Assembly (NCBI RefSeq): GCF_034676705.1
Contig: NZ_JAUCBS010000013.1
Location: 632,501-696,500, forward strand
Length of the DNA: 64,000 nucleotides
Origin: Gemmobacter sp.
Lineage (GTDB): Bacteria > Pseudomonadota > Alphaproteobacteria > Rhodobacterales > Rhodobacteraceae
Direction of reading: 5' to 3'
A model generated the notes under the pieces. That model made no database searches, was not told the origin of the DNA, and was given only the letters and a program-made list of their open reading frames with translations. Positions 52,390-61,395 of this stretch are shown in pieces. Position 1 is the first letter of the stretch. The number at the start of each line of letters is the position of its first letter. The translations under genes were made by a program, and so were the position numbers.

Positions 52390-53808
52390 ATGACCGCTCC
52401 GCGCACGCTCTATGACAAGATCTGGGACGACCATGTCGTCGATACCGCCGAAGACGGCACCTGCCTGCTGTATATCGACCGCCATCTGGTCCACGAAGTG
52501 ACCAGCCCACAGGCCTTTGAAGGGCTGCGGATGGCGGGCCGCAAGGTGCGGGCGCCGGAAAAGACCATCGCGGTGCCGGATCACAACGTGCCCACCACTG
52601 CCGGGCGCGACGTGCATATCGACAACGAGGAATCCCGCATCCAGGTGGATGCGCTGGACAAGAACGCCCGCGACTTCGGCATTCACTACTATCCGGTGTC
52701 GGACGTGCGGCAGGGCATCGTGCATATCGTCGGCCCGGAACAGGGCTGGACCCTGCCGGGCATGACCGTGGTCTGCGGCGATTCGCATACCGCGACGCAT
52801 GGCGCATTTGGTTCGCTGGCGCATGGCATCGGCACGTCCGAGGTGGAACACGTGCTGGCCACCCAGACGCTGATCCAGAAGAAATCCAGGAACATGAAGG
52901 TCGAGATCACGGGCAGCTTGCGCCCGGGCGTCACGGCCAAGGACATCACCCTGTCGGTCATCGGCGCCACCGGCACCGCAGGCGGCACCGGCTATGTCAT
53001 CGAATACTGTGGTCAGGCGATCCGCGAGCTGTCGATGGAAGGCCGCATGACCGTTTGCAACATGGCGATCGAGGGCGGCGCCCGTGCCGGCCTGATCGCG
53101 CCTGATGACAAGACCTTTGCCTATTGCAAGGGCCGCCCGCACGCGCCCAAGGGCGCGGCCTGGGACGCTGCCGTCGCCTACTGGAAGACGCTGTTCTCGG
53201 ACGAGGGTGCGCATTTCGACAAGGTGATCACCCTGCGGGGCGAGGATATTGCCCCCGTCGTCACCTGGGGCACCAGCCCCGAGGACGTGCTGCCGATCAC
53301 CGGCGTGGTGCCCGCCGCATCGGATTTCACCGGCGGCAAGGTCGAGGCGGCGCAGCGCAGCCTGGACTACATGGGCCTGACCCCGGGCATGAAGCTGACC
53401 GACATCAAGATCGACACGGTGTTCATCGGGTCGTGCACCAATGGCCGGATCGAGGATCTGCGCGCTGCGGCCGCGATCCTCAAGGGCAAGAAGATCAAGG
53501 ATGGCATGCGCGCCATGGTCGTGCCCGGTTCGGGCCTGGTGCGGGCGCAGGCCGAGCAAGAGGGTCTGGCCCAGATCTTCATCGACGCCGGTTTCGAATG
53601 GCGGCTGGCCGGCTGCTCGATGTGCCTGGCGATGAACCCTGACCAGCTGTCGCCCGGCGAACGCTGCGCGGCAACGTCGAACCGCAATTTCGAAGGACGG
53701 CAGGGCCGTGGCGGGCGCACCCACCTGGTCAGCCCCGGCATGGCGGCGGCGGCGGCGATCACCGGCCACCTGACCGATGTGCGCGAGATGATGACGGAAA
53801 CGGTGTAA
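52390..53808 (+). CDS. leuC: 3-isopropylmalate dehydratase, large subunit
   Basis: 472-aa aconitase-family subunit that isomerises 2- to 3-isopropylmalate in leucine synthesis. It starts MTAPRTLYDKIWDDHVVDTA. The active-site SHT is in VCGDSHTATHGAFGSLAHGI, and the [4Fe-4S] cysteines are in FIGSCTNGRIEDL and in GCSMCLAMNPDQLSPGERCA. ATG 52390 was chosen by the family N-terminus over an in-frame ATG at 52345. First gene of the leuCD unit. Confidence 0.95.
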   Translation: MTAPRTLYDKIWDDHVVDTAEDGTCLLYIDRHLVHEVTSPQAFEGLRMAGRKVRAPEKTIAVPDHNVPTTAGRDVHIDNEESRIQVDALDKNARDFGIHYYPVSDVRQGIVHIVGPEQGWTLPGMTVVCGDSHTATHGAFGSLAHGIGTSEVEHVLATQTLIQKKSRNMKVEITGSLRPGVTAKDITLSVIGATGTAGGTGYVIEYCGQAIRELSMEGRMTVCNMAIEGGARAGLIAPDDKTFAYCKGRPHAPKGAAWDAAVAYWKTLFSDEGAHFDKVITLRGEDIAPVVTWGTSPEDVLPITGVVPAASDFTGGKVEAAQRSLDYMGLTPGMKLTDIKIDTVFIGSCTNGRIEDLRAAAAILKGKKIKDGMRAMVVPGSGLVRAQAEQEGLAQIFIDAGFEWRLAGCSMCLAMNPDQLSPGERCAATSNRNFEGRQGRGGRTHLVSPGMAAAAAITGHLTDVREMMTETV

Positions 53809-53819
53809 GGAAGCGGCAG

Positions 53820-54425
53820 ATGGACAAGTTCACCACCCTGACCGGCATTGCGGCGCCCATGCCGCTGGTCAACATCGACACCGACATGATCATTCCCAAG
53901 CAGTTCCTGAAGACCATCCAGCGGTCCGGCCTGGGCAAGAACCTGTTCGACGAGATGCGCTATACCCAGGACGGCGCCGAGATCCCCGGCTTCGTGCTGA
54001 ACCAGCCGGCCTATCGCCAGTCGCAGATCATCGTGGCCGGCGACAACTTCGGCTGCGGCTCGTCGCGCGAACATGCACCCTGGGCCTTGCTGGATTTCGG
54101 CATCCGCGCGGTGGTTTCGACCAGCTTTGCCGACATCTTCTACAACAACTGCTTCAAGAATGGCATCCTGCCGATCATCCTGCCGCAAGAAGCGGTGGAT
54201 GTGCTGATGGAAGACGCCAGAAAGGGCGCCAATGCCCGCATGACGGTGGATCTGGAAAACCAGACCGTCACCGCATCGGACGGCCAGACGTTCAGCTTCG
54301 ACGTCGACCCGTTCAAGAAGCATTGCCTGCTGAACGGGCTGGATGACATCGGCCTGAGCCTGGAAAAGGTGACCGCCATCGACACGTTCGAGGAAAAGCT
54401 CTCGGCCGCGCGTCCCTGGGTGTAA
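53820..54425 (+). CDS. leuD: 3-isopropylmalate dehydratase, small subunit
   Basis: 201-aa swivel-domain partner of LeuC. Signatures are VNIDTDMIIPKQFLKTIQRS and the substrate-recognition stretch GDNFGCGSSREHAPWALLDF. Length is typical. It lies 11 bp after leuC. A GC hairpin (54448-54473) follows. Confidence 0.95.
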   Translation: MDKFTTLTGIAAPMPLVNIDTDMIIPKQFLKTIQRSGLGKNLFDEMRYTQDGAEIPGFVLNQPAYRQSQIIVAGDNFGCGSSREHAPWALLDFGIRAVVSTSFADIFYNNCFKNGILPIILPQEAVDVLMEDARKGANARMTVDLENQTVTASDGQTFSFDVDPFKKHCLLNGLDDIGLSLEKVTAIDTFEEKLSAARPWV

Positions 54426-54447
54426 GACCGGCCTGACAGGCCGCGTC

Positions 54448-54473
54448 CGGGCCGTCCCGCAGGGGGCGGCCCG
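54448..54473 (+). terminator. Terminator-like hairpin after leuD
   Basis: CGGGCCG (54448-54454)/CGGCCCG (54467-54473) with an inner CCC/GGG extension, 22 bp past the leuD stop, followed by ATTCATTTG. Probably ends or attenuates the leuCD transcript before the accessory genes and leuB. Confidence 0.6.
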
Positions 54474-54649
54474 ATTCATTTGCAGATTGATGCAGTTTGG
54501 CGACAAATTTTCTGATTTTCGCCGCATTGCCCTGCTTTGGTGTCGCTGTGGTTGCGGAGCCGGGTGAAATGGGGCAGGAATTTGGCAAGATTGAGGCAAT
54601 CCGCCACAAAGTGCGGACGCAGGCAACGATACGAAGAGCGGGCTTTCTG

Positions 54650-55522
54650 ATGTCCCGCCGCAGTGAGGGCGGCTTGAACACGGTTATGCGACTGACCGGC
54701 GCGGTCGTGCGCGCGGTTCTTGTCATGCTGATGGTGGCGACACCGTCGATCCTGCTGCCCGATGTGGCGGCGGATACCAAGCAGATGGTGGCGCTGATTG
54801 CCCTGTTCCTGGGGGCGCTGACCCTTGTCGAATATTCCGCCACCTACCCCAGCCTGATCGAATTCCGCCACGCGCCGCCGTTCAACCGGATCCGGTTCCT
54901 GTCGATCTTTCTGACCGTTCTTGTGCTGTCGCTGATCGCGCGCGGGCAGGCAGAACCGACCAAGGTTTCGCTTTTGCTGGAAATTCTGGGCGGCATGATC
55001 GGCCATGCCATAGACTTTCCGTTCAGCCCGGTGCGGCTGGTGCTGCTGGCGGTGGCGCAGGATGCCGGGGACCATGTCGATCTGGTGCGCACGGCGGCGG
55101 GGCTCAGCTATCTGGTGTCCATTGTGATGCTGGGGATCTTCGTGCTGCACCTGCGTTCGGGCCGCTGGCCGGCGCCGGGATCGCGCTTCAACGTCTGGGT
55201 CAACCTGCCCACCTTTGACCCCACGGTCGGCGGCGATGTGATCTATCGGCTGGAACGCGATGCCCGCGTTAACATTGCCTTAGGGTTTCTACTGCCATTC
55301 TTGGTGCCGGCGGTGGTCAAGGCCGCCACCAGCGGAATCGCCCCGGTCTCGCTGGCCAATCCTCAGGTGTTGATCTGGACGATGGCGGCATGGTCGTTTC
55401 TACCGGCAAGTCTGTTCATGCGTGGCATTGCGATGGGGCGGATCGCCAACATGATCCGCGTGCAGCGCCGCGCCGCCGCGGCGGAGGCCGAGGCCCGCGG
55501 CGCCGAACTGGCGCATGCCTGA
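54650..55522 (+). CDS. Six-helix membrane protein of unknown function between leuD and leuB
   Basis: 290 aa. Six hydrophobic stretches (about residues 22-40, 46-64, 84-100, 140-158, 208-228, 238-260) and a C-terminal Arg/Ala-rich tail (RRAAAAEAEARGAELAHA). The soluble loop NVWVNLPTFDPTVGGDVIYR is distinctive. Not assigned to a family. The ATG at 54650 (MSRRSEGGLNT) is the preferred start; 54686 (MRLTGAVV) is possible. The stop overlaps the next gene's start in a CTGA arrangement, implying coupling. Confidence 0.72.
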   Translation: MSRRSEGGLNTVMRLTGAVVRAVLVMLMVATPSILLPDVAADTKQMVALIALFLGALTLVEYSATYPSLIEFRHAPPFNRIRFLSIFLTVLVLSLIARGQAEPTKVSLLLEILGGMIGHAIDFPFSPVRLVLLAVAQDAGDHVDLVRTAAGLSYLVSIVMLGIFVLHLRSGRWPAPGSRFNVWVNLPTFDPTVGGDVIYRLERDARVNIALGFLLPFLVPAVVKAATSGIAPVSLANPQVLIWTMAAWSFLPASLFMRGIAMGRIANMIRVQRRAAAAEAEARGAELAHA

Positions 55523-56469
55523 TCCTGTGGCTGGTGGCCCTGCTGTGGGCCACCATCGCCACGGCGGATCTGCGGATTGCCACCTGGAACGCCGATCTAT
55601 CGCGCGATGGCCCGGGGCTGTTGCTGCGCGACATCCTGTCGGGCAAGGATCCGGCGGTCGAACAGGTGGTGCAGGGCCTGCTGCACATCCGCCCCGACAT
55701 TGTTCTGCTGACGCGCTTTGACCACGATCTGAACGGCGTCGCCCTTGCCGCGCTGGCGGATCGGCTGGGCGCTGGCGGGTTGGACTACCCGCACCGTTAC
55801 GCGCCGGCGCAGAACCGGGGCCTGCCCTCGGGGCGGGATCTGGATGGCAACGGCCGGCTGGGCGACCCCGACGATGCGCAGGGCTATGGCCGGTTTTCCG
55901 GCGATGGCGCCATGGCGCTGCTGTCGCGCCTGCCTGTGCTGGGCGTGCAGGATTATTCCGGCTTTCTCTGGGCCGATCTGCCGGGCGCCCGGCTGGGCCA
56001 TGTGCCGCCGGCCGCGCGGCCGCTGCACCGCCTGTCCTCCTCGGCGCATTGGGATGTGGCGGTTGCCTTGCCCGATGGGCGCGGCCTGCACCTGCTGGCC
56101 TGGGGCGCCACGCCGCCGCTCTATGGCGCCCGCAACCCCGACCGCAACCATGACGAGGCGGCGTTCTGGTGGCACCTGCTGGATGGCCGCCTGCCCATGC
56201 CGCCGCCGCCCGCCCCTTTCGTGCTGATCGGCCTGCCGAACCTGGCCCCGGGGCAGGGCGATCCGGCGGCCATGCAGGCGCTGGCCCGGCACCCCGCGCT
56301 GCAACCGCCTGCCCATGGCGCCTCGGCCCTGCTGAAATCGGGGCCGGCGCCGCTCAGCCTGATCCAGCCATCGGCGGGCCTGCGGGTGGCGGCCAGCGGG
56401 GTCTACCCCGATCAGGCCGTGCAGCGCATGGTCTGGCTGGACCTTGTGCTTGACCCTGCGCCACCTTGA
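55519..56469 (+). CDS. Secreted endonuclease/exonuclease/phosphatase-family protein
   Basis: About 316 aa. A signal-like hydrophobic start (LILWLVALLWATIATA) precedes DLRIATWNADLSRDGPG, the entry motif of the EEP superfamily; later LLSRLPVLGVQDYSGFLWAD and NPDRNHDEAAFWWHLLDG follow. Catalytic residues of DNase I-like enzymes are only partly recognisable, so the activity is uncertain. No ATG or GTG precedes the full signal peptide: a CTG at 55519 overlapping the previous TGA gives the best signal peptide, GTG 55534 truncates it. Located between leuD and leuB. Confidence 0.72.
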   Translation: MILWLVALLWATIATADLRIATWNADLSRDGPGLLLRDILSGKDPAVEQVVQGLLHIRPDIVLLTRFDHDLNGVALAALADRLGAGGLDYPHRYAPAQNRGLPSGRDLDGNGRLGDPDDAQGYGRFSGDGAMALLSRLPVLGVQDYSGFLWADLPGARLGHVPPAARPLHRLSSSAHWDVAVALPDGRGLHLLAWGATPPLYGARNPDRNHDEAAFWWHLLDGRLPMPPPPAPFVLIGLPNLAPGQGDPAAMQALARHPALQPPAHGASALLKSGPAPLSLIQPSAGLRVAASGVYPDQAVQRMVWLDLVLDPAPP

Positions 56470-56525
56470 CCCGCCCCCGCCCATTCGTTACGCCCCGGGG
56501 CGATCCCCCTTGCAGGAGAACTGCC

Positions 56526-57632
56526 GTGGCTAACCCTTCGCTCCTCATCCTCGCCGGTGACGGCATCGGCCCCGAAGTGATGGCCGAGGTGAAAAAGATC
56601 ATCGCCTGGATGGGCGACAAGCGGGGCATCCGCTTTGACGTGTCCGAGGATCTGGTCGGCGGTTGCGCCTATGACAAGCACGGCACGCCGCTGCACGATG
56701 CCACCATGGCCAAGGCGCAAGAGGTCGACGCGGTTCTGCTGGGCGCCGTCGGCGGCCCGAAATACGACAACCTCGATTTCAGCGTGAAGCCCGAACGCGG
56801 CCTGCTGCGCCTGCGCAAGGAAATGGACCTGTTTTCCAACCTGCGCCCCGCACAGTGCTTTGATGCGCTGGCCGATTTCTCCTCGTTGAAAAAGGATGTG
56901 GTCGCCGGTCTGGACATCATGATCGTGCGCGAACTCACCTCGGGCGTCTATTTCGGCGAACCGCGCGGCATCTTCACCGAAGGGAACGAGCGGGTGGGCA
57001 TCAACACCCAGCGCTATACCGAATCGGAAATCGCCCGCGTCGCCCGTTCGGCCTTTGAACTGGCCCGCAAGCGCGGCAACAAGGTCTGCTCGATGGAGAA
57101 GGCCAACGTCATGGAATCCGGCATCCTGTGGCGTCAGGTCGTGCAGGAGATCCACGACAAGGAATATGCCGATGTCGAGCTGTCGCACATGTATGCCGAT
57201 GCCGGCGCCATGCAGCTGACCCGCTGGCCCAAGCAGTTCGACGTGATCGTCACCGACAACCTGTTCGGCGACCTGCTGTCGGACCTGGCGGCCATGCTGA
57301 CCGGCTCGCTGGGCATGCTGCCCTCGGCCTCGCTGGGCGCGCCCATGGCGAACGGCCGGCCCAAGGCGCTGTATGAACCCGTCCATGGCTCGGCCCCCGA
57401 TATCGCGGGTCAGGGCAAGGCCAACCCGATCGCCTGCATCCTGTCCTTCGCCATGGCGCTGCGCTACAGCTTCGACATGGGCGCCGAGGCGGATCGCCTG
57501 GAAAAGGCGGTGGAAAAGGTGCTGGCCGATGGTGTGCGCACGGCCGACCTGATGGGCCCGGCCGGCGGCACCCCGGTGACCACCAGCCAGATGGGCGATG
57601 CCGTCGTGGCGGCGCTGGACGCCAGCCTCTGA
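56526..57632 (+). CDS. leuB: 3-isopropylmalate dehydrogenase
   Basis: 368-aa NAD-dependent oxidative decarboxylase forming 2-oxoisocaproate in leucine synthesis. It starts at GTG 56526 (MANPSLLILAGDGIGPEVMA) with AGGAG nine bases upstream. Signatures are AVGGPKYDNLDF, RELTSGVYFGEPRG, and DVIVTDNLFGDLLSDLAAML; the C-terminal part has EPVHGSAPDIAGQGKANPIA. An excellent terminator follows. Confidence 0.95.
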   Translation: MANPSLLILAGDGIGPEVMAEVKKIIAWMGDKRGIRFDVSEDLVGGCAYDKHGTPLHDATMAKAQEVDAVLLGAVGGPKYDNLDFSVKPERGLLRLRKEMDLFSNLRPAQCFDALADFSSLKKDVVAGLDIMIVRELTSGVYFGEPRGIFTEGNERVGINTQRYTESEIARVARSAFELARKRGNKVCSMEKANVMESGILWRQVVQEIHDKEYADVELSHMYADAGAMQLTRWPKQFDVIVTDNLFGDLLSDLAAMLTGSLGMLPSASLGAPMANGRPKALYEPVHGSAPDIAGQGKANPIACILSFAMALRYSFDMGAEADRLEKAVEKVLADGVRTADLMGPAGGTPVTTSQMGDAVVAALDASL

Positions 57633-57657
57633 CAGGCGATCCTGTCGCACGACACAA

Positions 57658-57676
57658 GGGGGGCGCCGCGCCCCCC
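57658..57676 (+). terminator. Rho-independent terminator of leuB
   Basis: GGGGGGCG (57658-57665), loop CCG, CGCCCCCC (57669-57676), then TTTTTCTTG. This is the clearest canonical intrinsic terminator of the window, 25 bp after the leuB stop. Confidence 0.88.
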
Positions 57677-57687
57677 TTTTTCTTGTG

Positions 57688-57732
57688 TTTCGCTCTGATC
57701 CAAATATCCCGGGGTCCGGGGCAGGGCCCCGG
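57688..57732 (+). repeat. Dispersed 3'-end repeat, copy 12 (type A)
   Basis: TTTCGCTCTGATCCAAATAT (57688-57707) then CC, followed by the hairpin CCGGGGC (57716-57722)/GCCCCGG (57726-57732). It lies just beyond the leuB terminator; the hairpin side faces the convergent DUF1501 gene, with the usual polarity for that gene. Confidence 0.78.
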
Positions 57733-57751
57733 TCCGCCGCCGGCCACCCGC

Positions 57752-58987
57752 TCAGACGATGCCGGGGTTCGCGCCCATGTCCAGCCCGGGGAACACGCTG
57801 GTCTGCAAGGCGCTCTTTTCGGTTCCCATCAGCGCATGGATGACCCAGGCCGCCACCGCCCTCACGTCGCCGGTGGGCATCAGGTCGCGGCCCGCATACA
57901 GGTCGCTGTCGCCCAGGCCGGGCCAGCGGCCCAGCACCTTGCCGCCCTTGATCGCGCCGCCGGCGGTGATCATCGCGCCGCCGGTGCCATGGTCGGTGCC
58001 TTTGGTGCCGTTCTGGCGCACGGTGCGGCCGAATTCGGTCATGGCGATGAAGGCGGTCTTGTTCCAGTCCGGGCCCAGCCCCGCCTTCAATGCCAGGATC
58101 AGCTGTTCCAGCCGCGCCAGCGGGCGGCGGATGGCCTGTTCCTGCCCGGCATGGGTATCCCAGCCGGCCAGCGACAGGGCGACGATCCTGGTATCTTCGC
58201 GCAGCCGGGCAGCGGCGAAATCGGCAAAGGCGGCGACCTGGGCATCGGCCTTGCCCGCATCGGGCAGGGCCATCTGGCGAGGAGGCGCCATCATGGCCTC
58301 GTCCCCCTCGGCGGGTTCGGGCGGGTCGGCATCGGTCAGCATCTCGGTCAGGTCCAGCGCGGTGGTCGAGGCGACGTGGAACGGCGGGTCGCTTTCATAA
58401 AGCTGTTCCAGCAGACGCCGGGCCTGCGGGCTGACGCGCAGTTCGGTATCGGGCGCCCAGCTTTGCATCGGTGCGCCCCCGGACAGGATCGGCAGCGCCT
58501 CGCGCCCGACGGCAAAGGCGGTTTCGGCCCGGGCGCCGGGAATATCGGCCAGCAGCCGGTTCAGCCAGCCTTCGCGGCGGAATTCGGGGGGCGACTCCGG
58601 TGCGGTGCCCGCCTCGAGCATGTCCTGCCCATCGAAATGGCTGCGCTGGTCGCGGTAGGGGGTCGACACGGCCTGGACAAAGCCCAGTTCGCCCGCCTTC
58701 CACAGCGGCATCAGCCCGCCCAATCCGGGGTGCAGCTGCCAGAAATTGTCCAGCGCCGGCCCGTCGCCCATGCTGAGTTCCGGGCGCAGCTGGCGGAACA
58801 CCGGGTCGCCGATGGGGCGGATAAGGTCCAGCCCGTCCAGCGCGCCGCGCAGGATCACCACGATCAGCCGGTGGTCGAAGGGGGCCGAGGCAAAGGTGGC
58901 ATGGCTGATCAGCGGAAAGGCCGCCGCCGAACACCCCAGCGCCATCCCTCCCCGCAAAAAGCCGCGCCGGTCCAGAAGTCGGGTCAT
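57752..58987 (-). CDS. DUF1501 protein with Tat signal
   Basis: 411-aa sulfatase-like DUF1501 protein. The N-terminus MTRLLDRRGFLRGGMALGCS is a twin-arginine signal (DRRGFL). The body has VVILRGALDGLDLIRPIGDP, SHFDGQDMLEAG and the metal-site-like TEFGRTVRQNGTKGTDHGTG with D-H-G. The family is exported folded to the periplasm; the function is unknown. AGGAGG precedes ATG 58985-58987. It follows the DUF1800 gene with a 10-bp gap, the usual pair. Confidence 0.88.
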   Translation of the reverse strand: MTRLLDRRGFLRGGMALGCSAAAFPLISHATFASAPFDHRLIVVILRGALDGLDLIRPIGDPVFRQLRPELSMGDGPALDNFWQLHPGLGGLMPLWKAGELGFVQAVSTPYRDQRSHFDGQDMLEAGTAPESPPEFRREGWLNRLLADIPGARAETAFAVGREALPILSGGAPMQSWAPDTELRVSPQARRLLEQLYESDPPFHVASTTALDLTEMLTDADPPEPAEGDEAMMAPPRQMALPDAGKADAQVAAFADFAAARLREDTRIVALSLAGWDTHAGQEQAIRRPLARLEQLILALKAGLGPDWNKTAFIAMTEFGRTVRQNGTKGTDHGTGGAMITAGGAIKGGKVLGRWPGLGDSDLYAGRDLMPTGDVRAVAAWVIHALMGTEKSALQTSVFPGLDMGANPGIV

Positions 58988-58997
58988 CGTCACCTCC

Positions 58998-60353
58998 TCA
59001 GCGGCGGTTGAAAACGGGCGAGGCCAGCACCAGCCCCACGCCTTCGGCATTGGTTTCCGACCGCCCCACCAGCTTGCGCAACTGGTCGTCCGCCATGTCG
59101 GTCAGCGCCAGGTCGACAAAGCTGCGGGCATCGGGCAGATCCTTGACCAGCCGGCGCGGGATTTGCATCGACCAGTCGATCCGCGTTGCCAGCGCCTGCG
59201 GCGTGATCCAGCGCGACAGATCTTCTTCCCAGCCGTCGGGGCCGTTCGGGAACTGCCAGCGCTGGCCCATGGCGTTCATCGGGTTCAGGGCGCTGCGGCG
59301 CAGGGTGCGTTCGTCCCAGTCCATGATCTGCTTGCCGGTCACGTTCAGCGCCCGCAGGGCTGCGACCACGAAGTCGAACGGCTGGCGGGCCTTGAGCAAC
59401 TGGGGTTGCAGGGCGGCCGGATGTTCGGTCAGCGCCACGGATACCGCGCGCAGATCGCCGCCGGTTTTTGTCCAGACCGTGGCCAGATCCGTGACCAGAC
59501 CGGGGTCGGGCGTATCGGCGACGAAATGGACGGCCAGCTTCCAGGCGATGTGCCGCGCGGTGGCCGGATGCACCGCCAGATCGTCGAGCAGCTGGTAGAT
59601 GTCGTCGATCCTGCCATCCCGCGCGCCGCCATAGCTTTTGCCCAGCACGGTTTCGGCCCCGGGTTCGGCCCGGCGCTCCAGATAGACGGTTCCCTTGGTA
59701 TCGTTGACGGTCAGCCCGGTCAGCAGCAGCGCCGCCTGCCGCACATCGTTCTGGTCATAGCCGCCTTCGACGCCCAGAGTGTGCAGCTCCAGCAGTTCGC
59801 GGGCGAGGTTTTCGTTCAACCCCATGCCCTTGCGCTTGCCGAACGGCGATTTGGGGCCGGTCGAGTAGACCTGATCCAGATAGGCCAGCATGGCAGGGTG
59901 GGTGACCACCGCGCGCAGCATGGTGGCAAAGGGTTTGGCGATATTGGGGCGGATGGCCTCGTCGGCATAGGCGGTGGGCACCGGCCAGGTCGGGATGCTG
60001 CGCGCCACCACCGTGAAATGGTCGGCCCAGAACCGCACCAGCCGTTCCCGGAAACCGTCCTTGGCATCCACGGCGCGGGCCAGTTCCAGGCGGGCATTCA
60101 CAAGGGCGCGGCGCTTGGCGACCTCTTGCAGTTCCAGACGGATCTTGCGGCGCGACGCGTCATCCTTGTTGCCCTTCAGGCGATCCTGTCCCGCCGCCAG
60201 CCGCGCCAGCACCTCGGCGCCGGTTTCGCCCGGCCATGCCTTGAGCATCGGGTCGGGCTTGTCCAGCCGTGCCGCCGGGGCGAAGTCGGGCAACTTGCCG
60301 GCGCGGGGGCCGAAGCCGAACCTGTGGGCGGCAAGACCTTTGGGGGTGGCCAT
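58998..60353 (-). CDS. DUF1800 protein
   Basis: 451 aa. It starts MATPKGLAAHRFGFGPRAGK, then RERLVRFWADHFTVVARSIP, GMGLNENLARELLELHTLGV and YDQNDVRQAALLLTGLTVND, all DUF1800 signatures. The function is unknown. Here no Tat or Sec signal is visible, while its DUF1501 partner has one, so co-export as a complex is possible. ATG 60353 was preferred over 60380 by family start. Confidence 0.88.
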   Translation of the reverse strand: MATPKGLAAHRFGFGPRAGKLPDFAPAARLDKPDPMLKAWPGETGAEVLARLAAGQDRLKGNKDDASRRKIRLELQEVAKRRALVNARLELARAVDAKDGFRERLVRFWADHFTVVARSIPTWPVPTAYADEAIRPNIAKPFATMLRAVVTHPAMLAYLDQVYSTGPKSPFGKRKGMGLNENLARELLELHTLGVEGGYDQNDVRQAALLLTGLTVNDTKGTVYLERRAEPGAETVLGKSYGGARDGRIDDIYQLLDDLAVHPATARHIAWKLAVHFVADTPDPGLVTDLATVWTKTGGDLRAVSVALTEHPAALQPQLLKARQPFDFVVAALRALNVTGKQIMDWDERTLRRSALNPMNAMGQRWQFPNGPDGWEEDLSRWITPQALATRIDWSMQIPRRLVKDLPDARSFVDLALTDMADDQLRKLVGRSETNAEGVGLVLASPVFNRR

Positions 60354-60471
60354 GGCTGTCTCCGGTAGCAATTCGCCCAAAGCCTAGCACGGCCGCCCCT
60401 CAGGATGGCAGCCACGGAAACGTGTGCGGGCGAATTTCCGCCCGCCTGCCGGCACTTGCGCCAGAAATGCC

Positions 60472-61395
60472 CTAGGCTTGGGCGGCCCGCCAGCGATCCA
60501 GCGCAAAGCGGCTGGTCATCAGATCCAGATGCGCGCCGCCGCCGTTCTTGGCGATGGTGATTTCACCCTCGGACCGGCGTTCCCAGGCGCCTGCGGCGAT
60601 GTCGTAATAGTCGCCCTGAATCGCCGCTTCGGTCAACGCGCCCGAGGCCAAGGGGGCCTTGATCTCGCCGATATGATGGATGGTGGTGGCGCGGCTGTCG
60701 ACATAGACCCGGGCGCGGGCGATGGCGGCATCGTCCACCTCGCGCATGTCGGGGCGGTAGGCGCCGATCAGGTCCAGATGCTGGCCGGGGCGCAGCCAGT
60801 CGCCCCGGATGATGGGGCTGGTGGTCATGGTGCAGGTCACGATCACATCGGCCGCACCCACCGCCGTTTCCAGATCACGGGCCACGGCAAGGCCGGGGGT
60901 ATCGGCCGCCATACGCTCTGCCCCTTCGGCCGAGCGGTTCCAGACGGTGAAGCGCGCATCGGGGAACACCGCAGAATACGCCTCGATCATCGAGCGGCCA
61001 ACGGTGCCCGCCCCGACAATCAGAAAGTTGCGCGCATCGGGCCGGGCAAGCAGGCGCGCGGCCAGCAGGCTGTCGCCGGCGGTCTTCCATTTGGTCACAA
61101 GGTGAAAGTCGACCAGCGCCTCCAAAAGGCCGGTGGTATCGTGGAACAGGTTGACCACCCCGTTCACCATGGGCAGCCCGCGCCCCGGATTGCCGGGGGT
61201 GACGGTCGCCACCTTGACCGCCGATCCCAGCCCGTCGATCCAGGCGGCGCGATCCAGCAGGGTGTCCTTGTCGCGATACAGGAACAGATCGGCGATTTCG
61301 GCGCGGGGCAGGCGGTGACCGGCCTTGAACGCCTCGGTCAGGCCGATCCAGTCCATATGGGCCTCGGCCTCGCGCGGGACGAACATCGGGGTCAT
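60472..61395 (-). CDS. Ornithine cyclodeaminase/mu-crystallin family protein
   Basis: 307-aa NAD(P)-dependent enzyme. The Rossmann motif is FLIVGAGTVGRSMIEAYSAV; the family also shows KVATVTPGNPGRGLPMVNGV, VTKWKTAGDSLLAARLLARP, and HLDLIGAYRPDMREVDDAAI. Members act as ornithine cyclodeaminases, ketimine reductases or alanine dehydrogenases; the specificity is not predictable here. It overlaps the HAD gene upstream by 4 nt. Confidence 0.87.
   Translation of the reverse strand: MTPMFVPREAEAHMDWIGLTEAFKAGHRLPRAEIADLFLYRDKDTLLDRAAWIDGLGSAVKVATVTPGNPGRGLPMVNGVVNLFHDTTGLLEALVDFHLVTKWKTAGDSLLAARLLARPDARNFLIVGAGTVGRSMIEAYSAVFPDARFTVWNRSAEGAERMAADTPGLAVARDLETAVGAADVIVTCTMTTSPIIRGDWLRPGQHLDLIGAYRPDMREVDDAAIARARVYVDSRATTIHHIGEIKAPLASGALTEAAIQGDYYDIAAGAWERRSEGEITIAKNGGGAHLDLMTSRFALDRWRAAQA

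Noticed and set aside
54497..54649. N-terminal extension of the leuD-leuB membrane protein (start at 54497)
   Set aside because: It would overlie the region right after the leuD hairpin and adds a Cys-containing hydrophobic piece without a ribosome site; 54650 gives a better-supported N-terminus.
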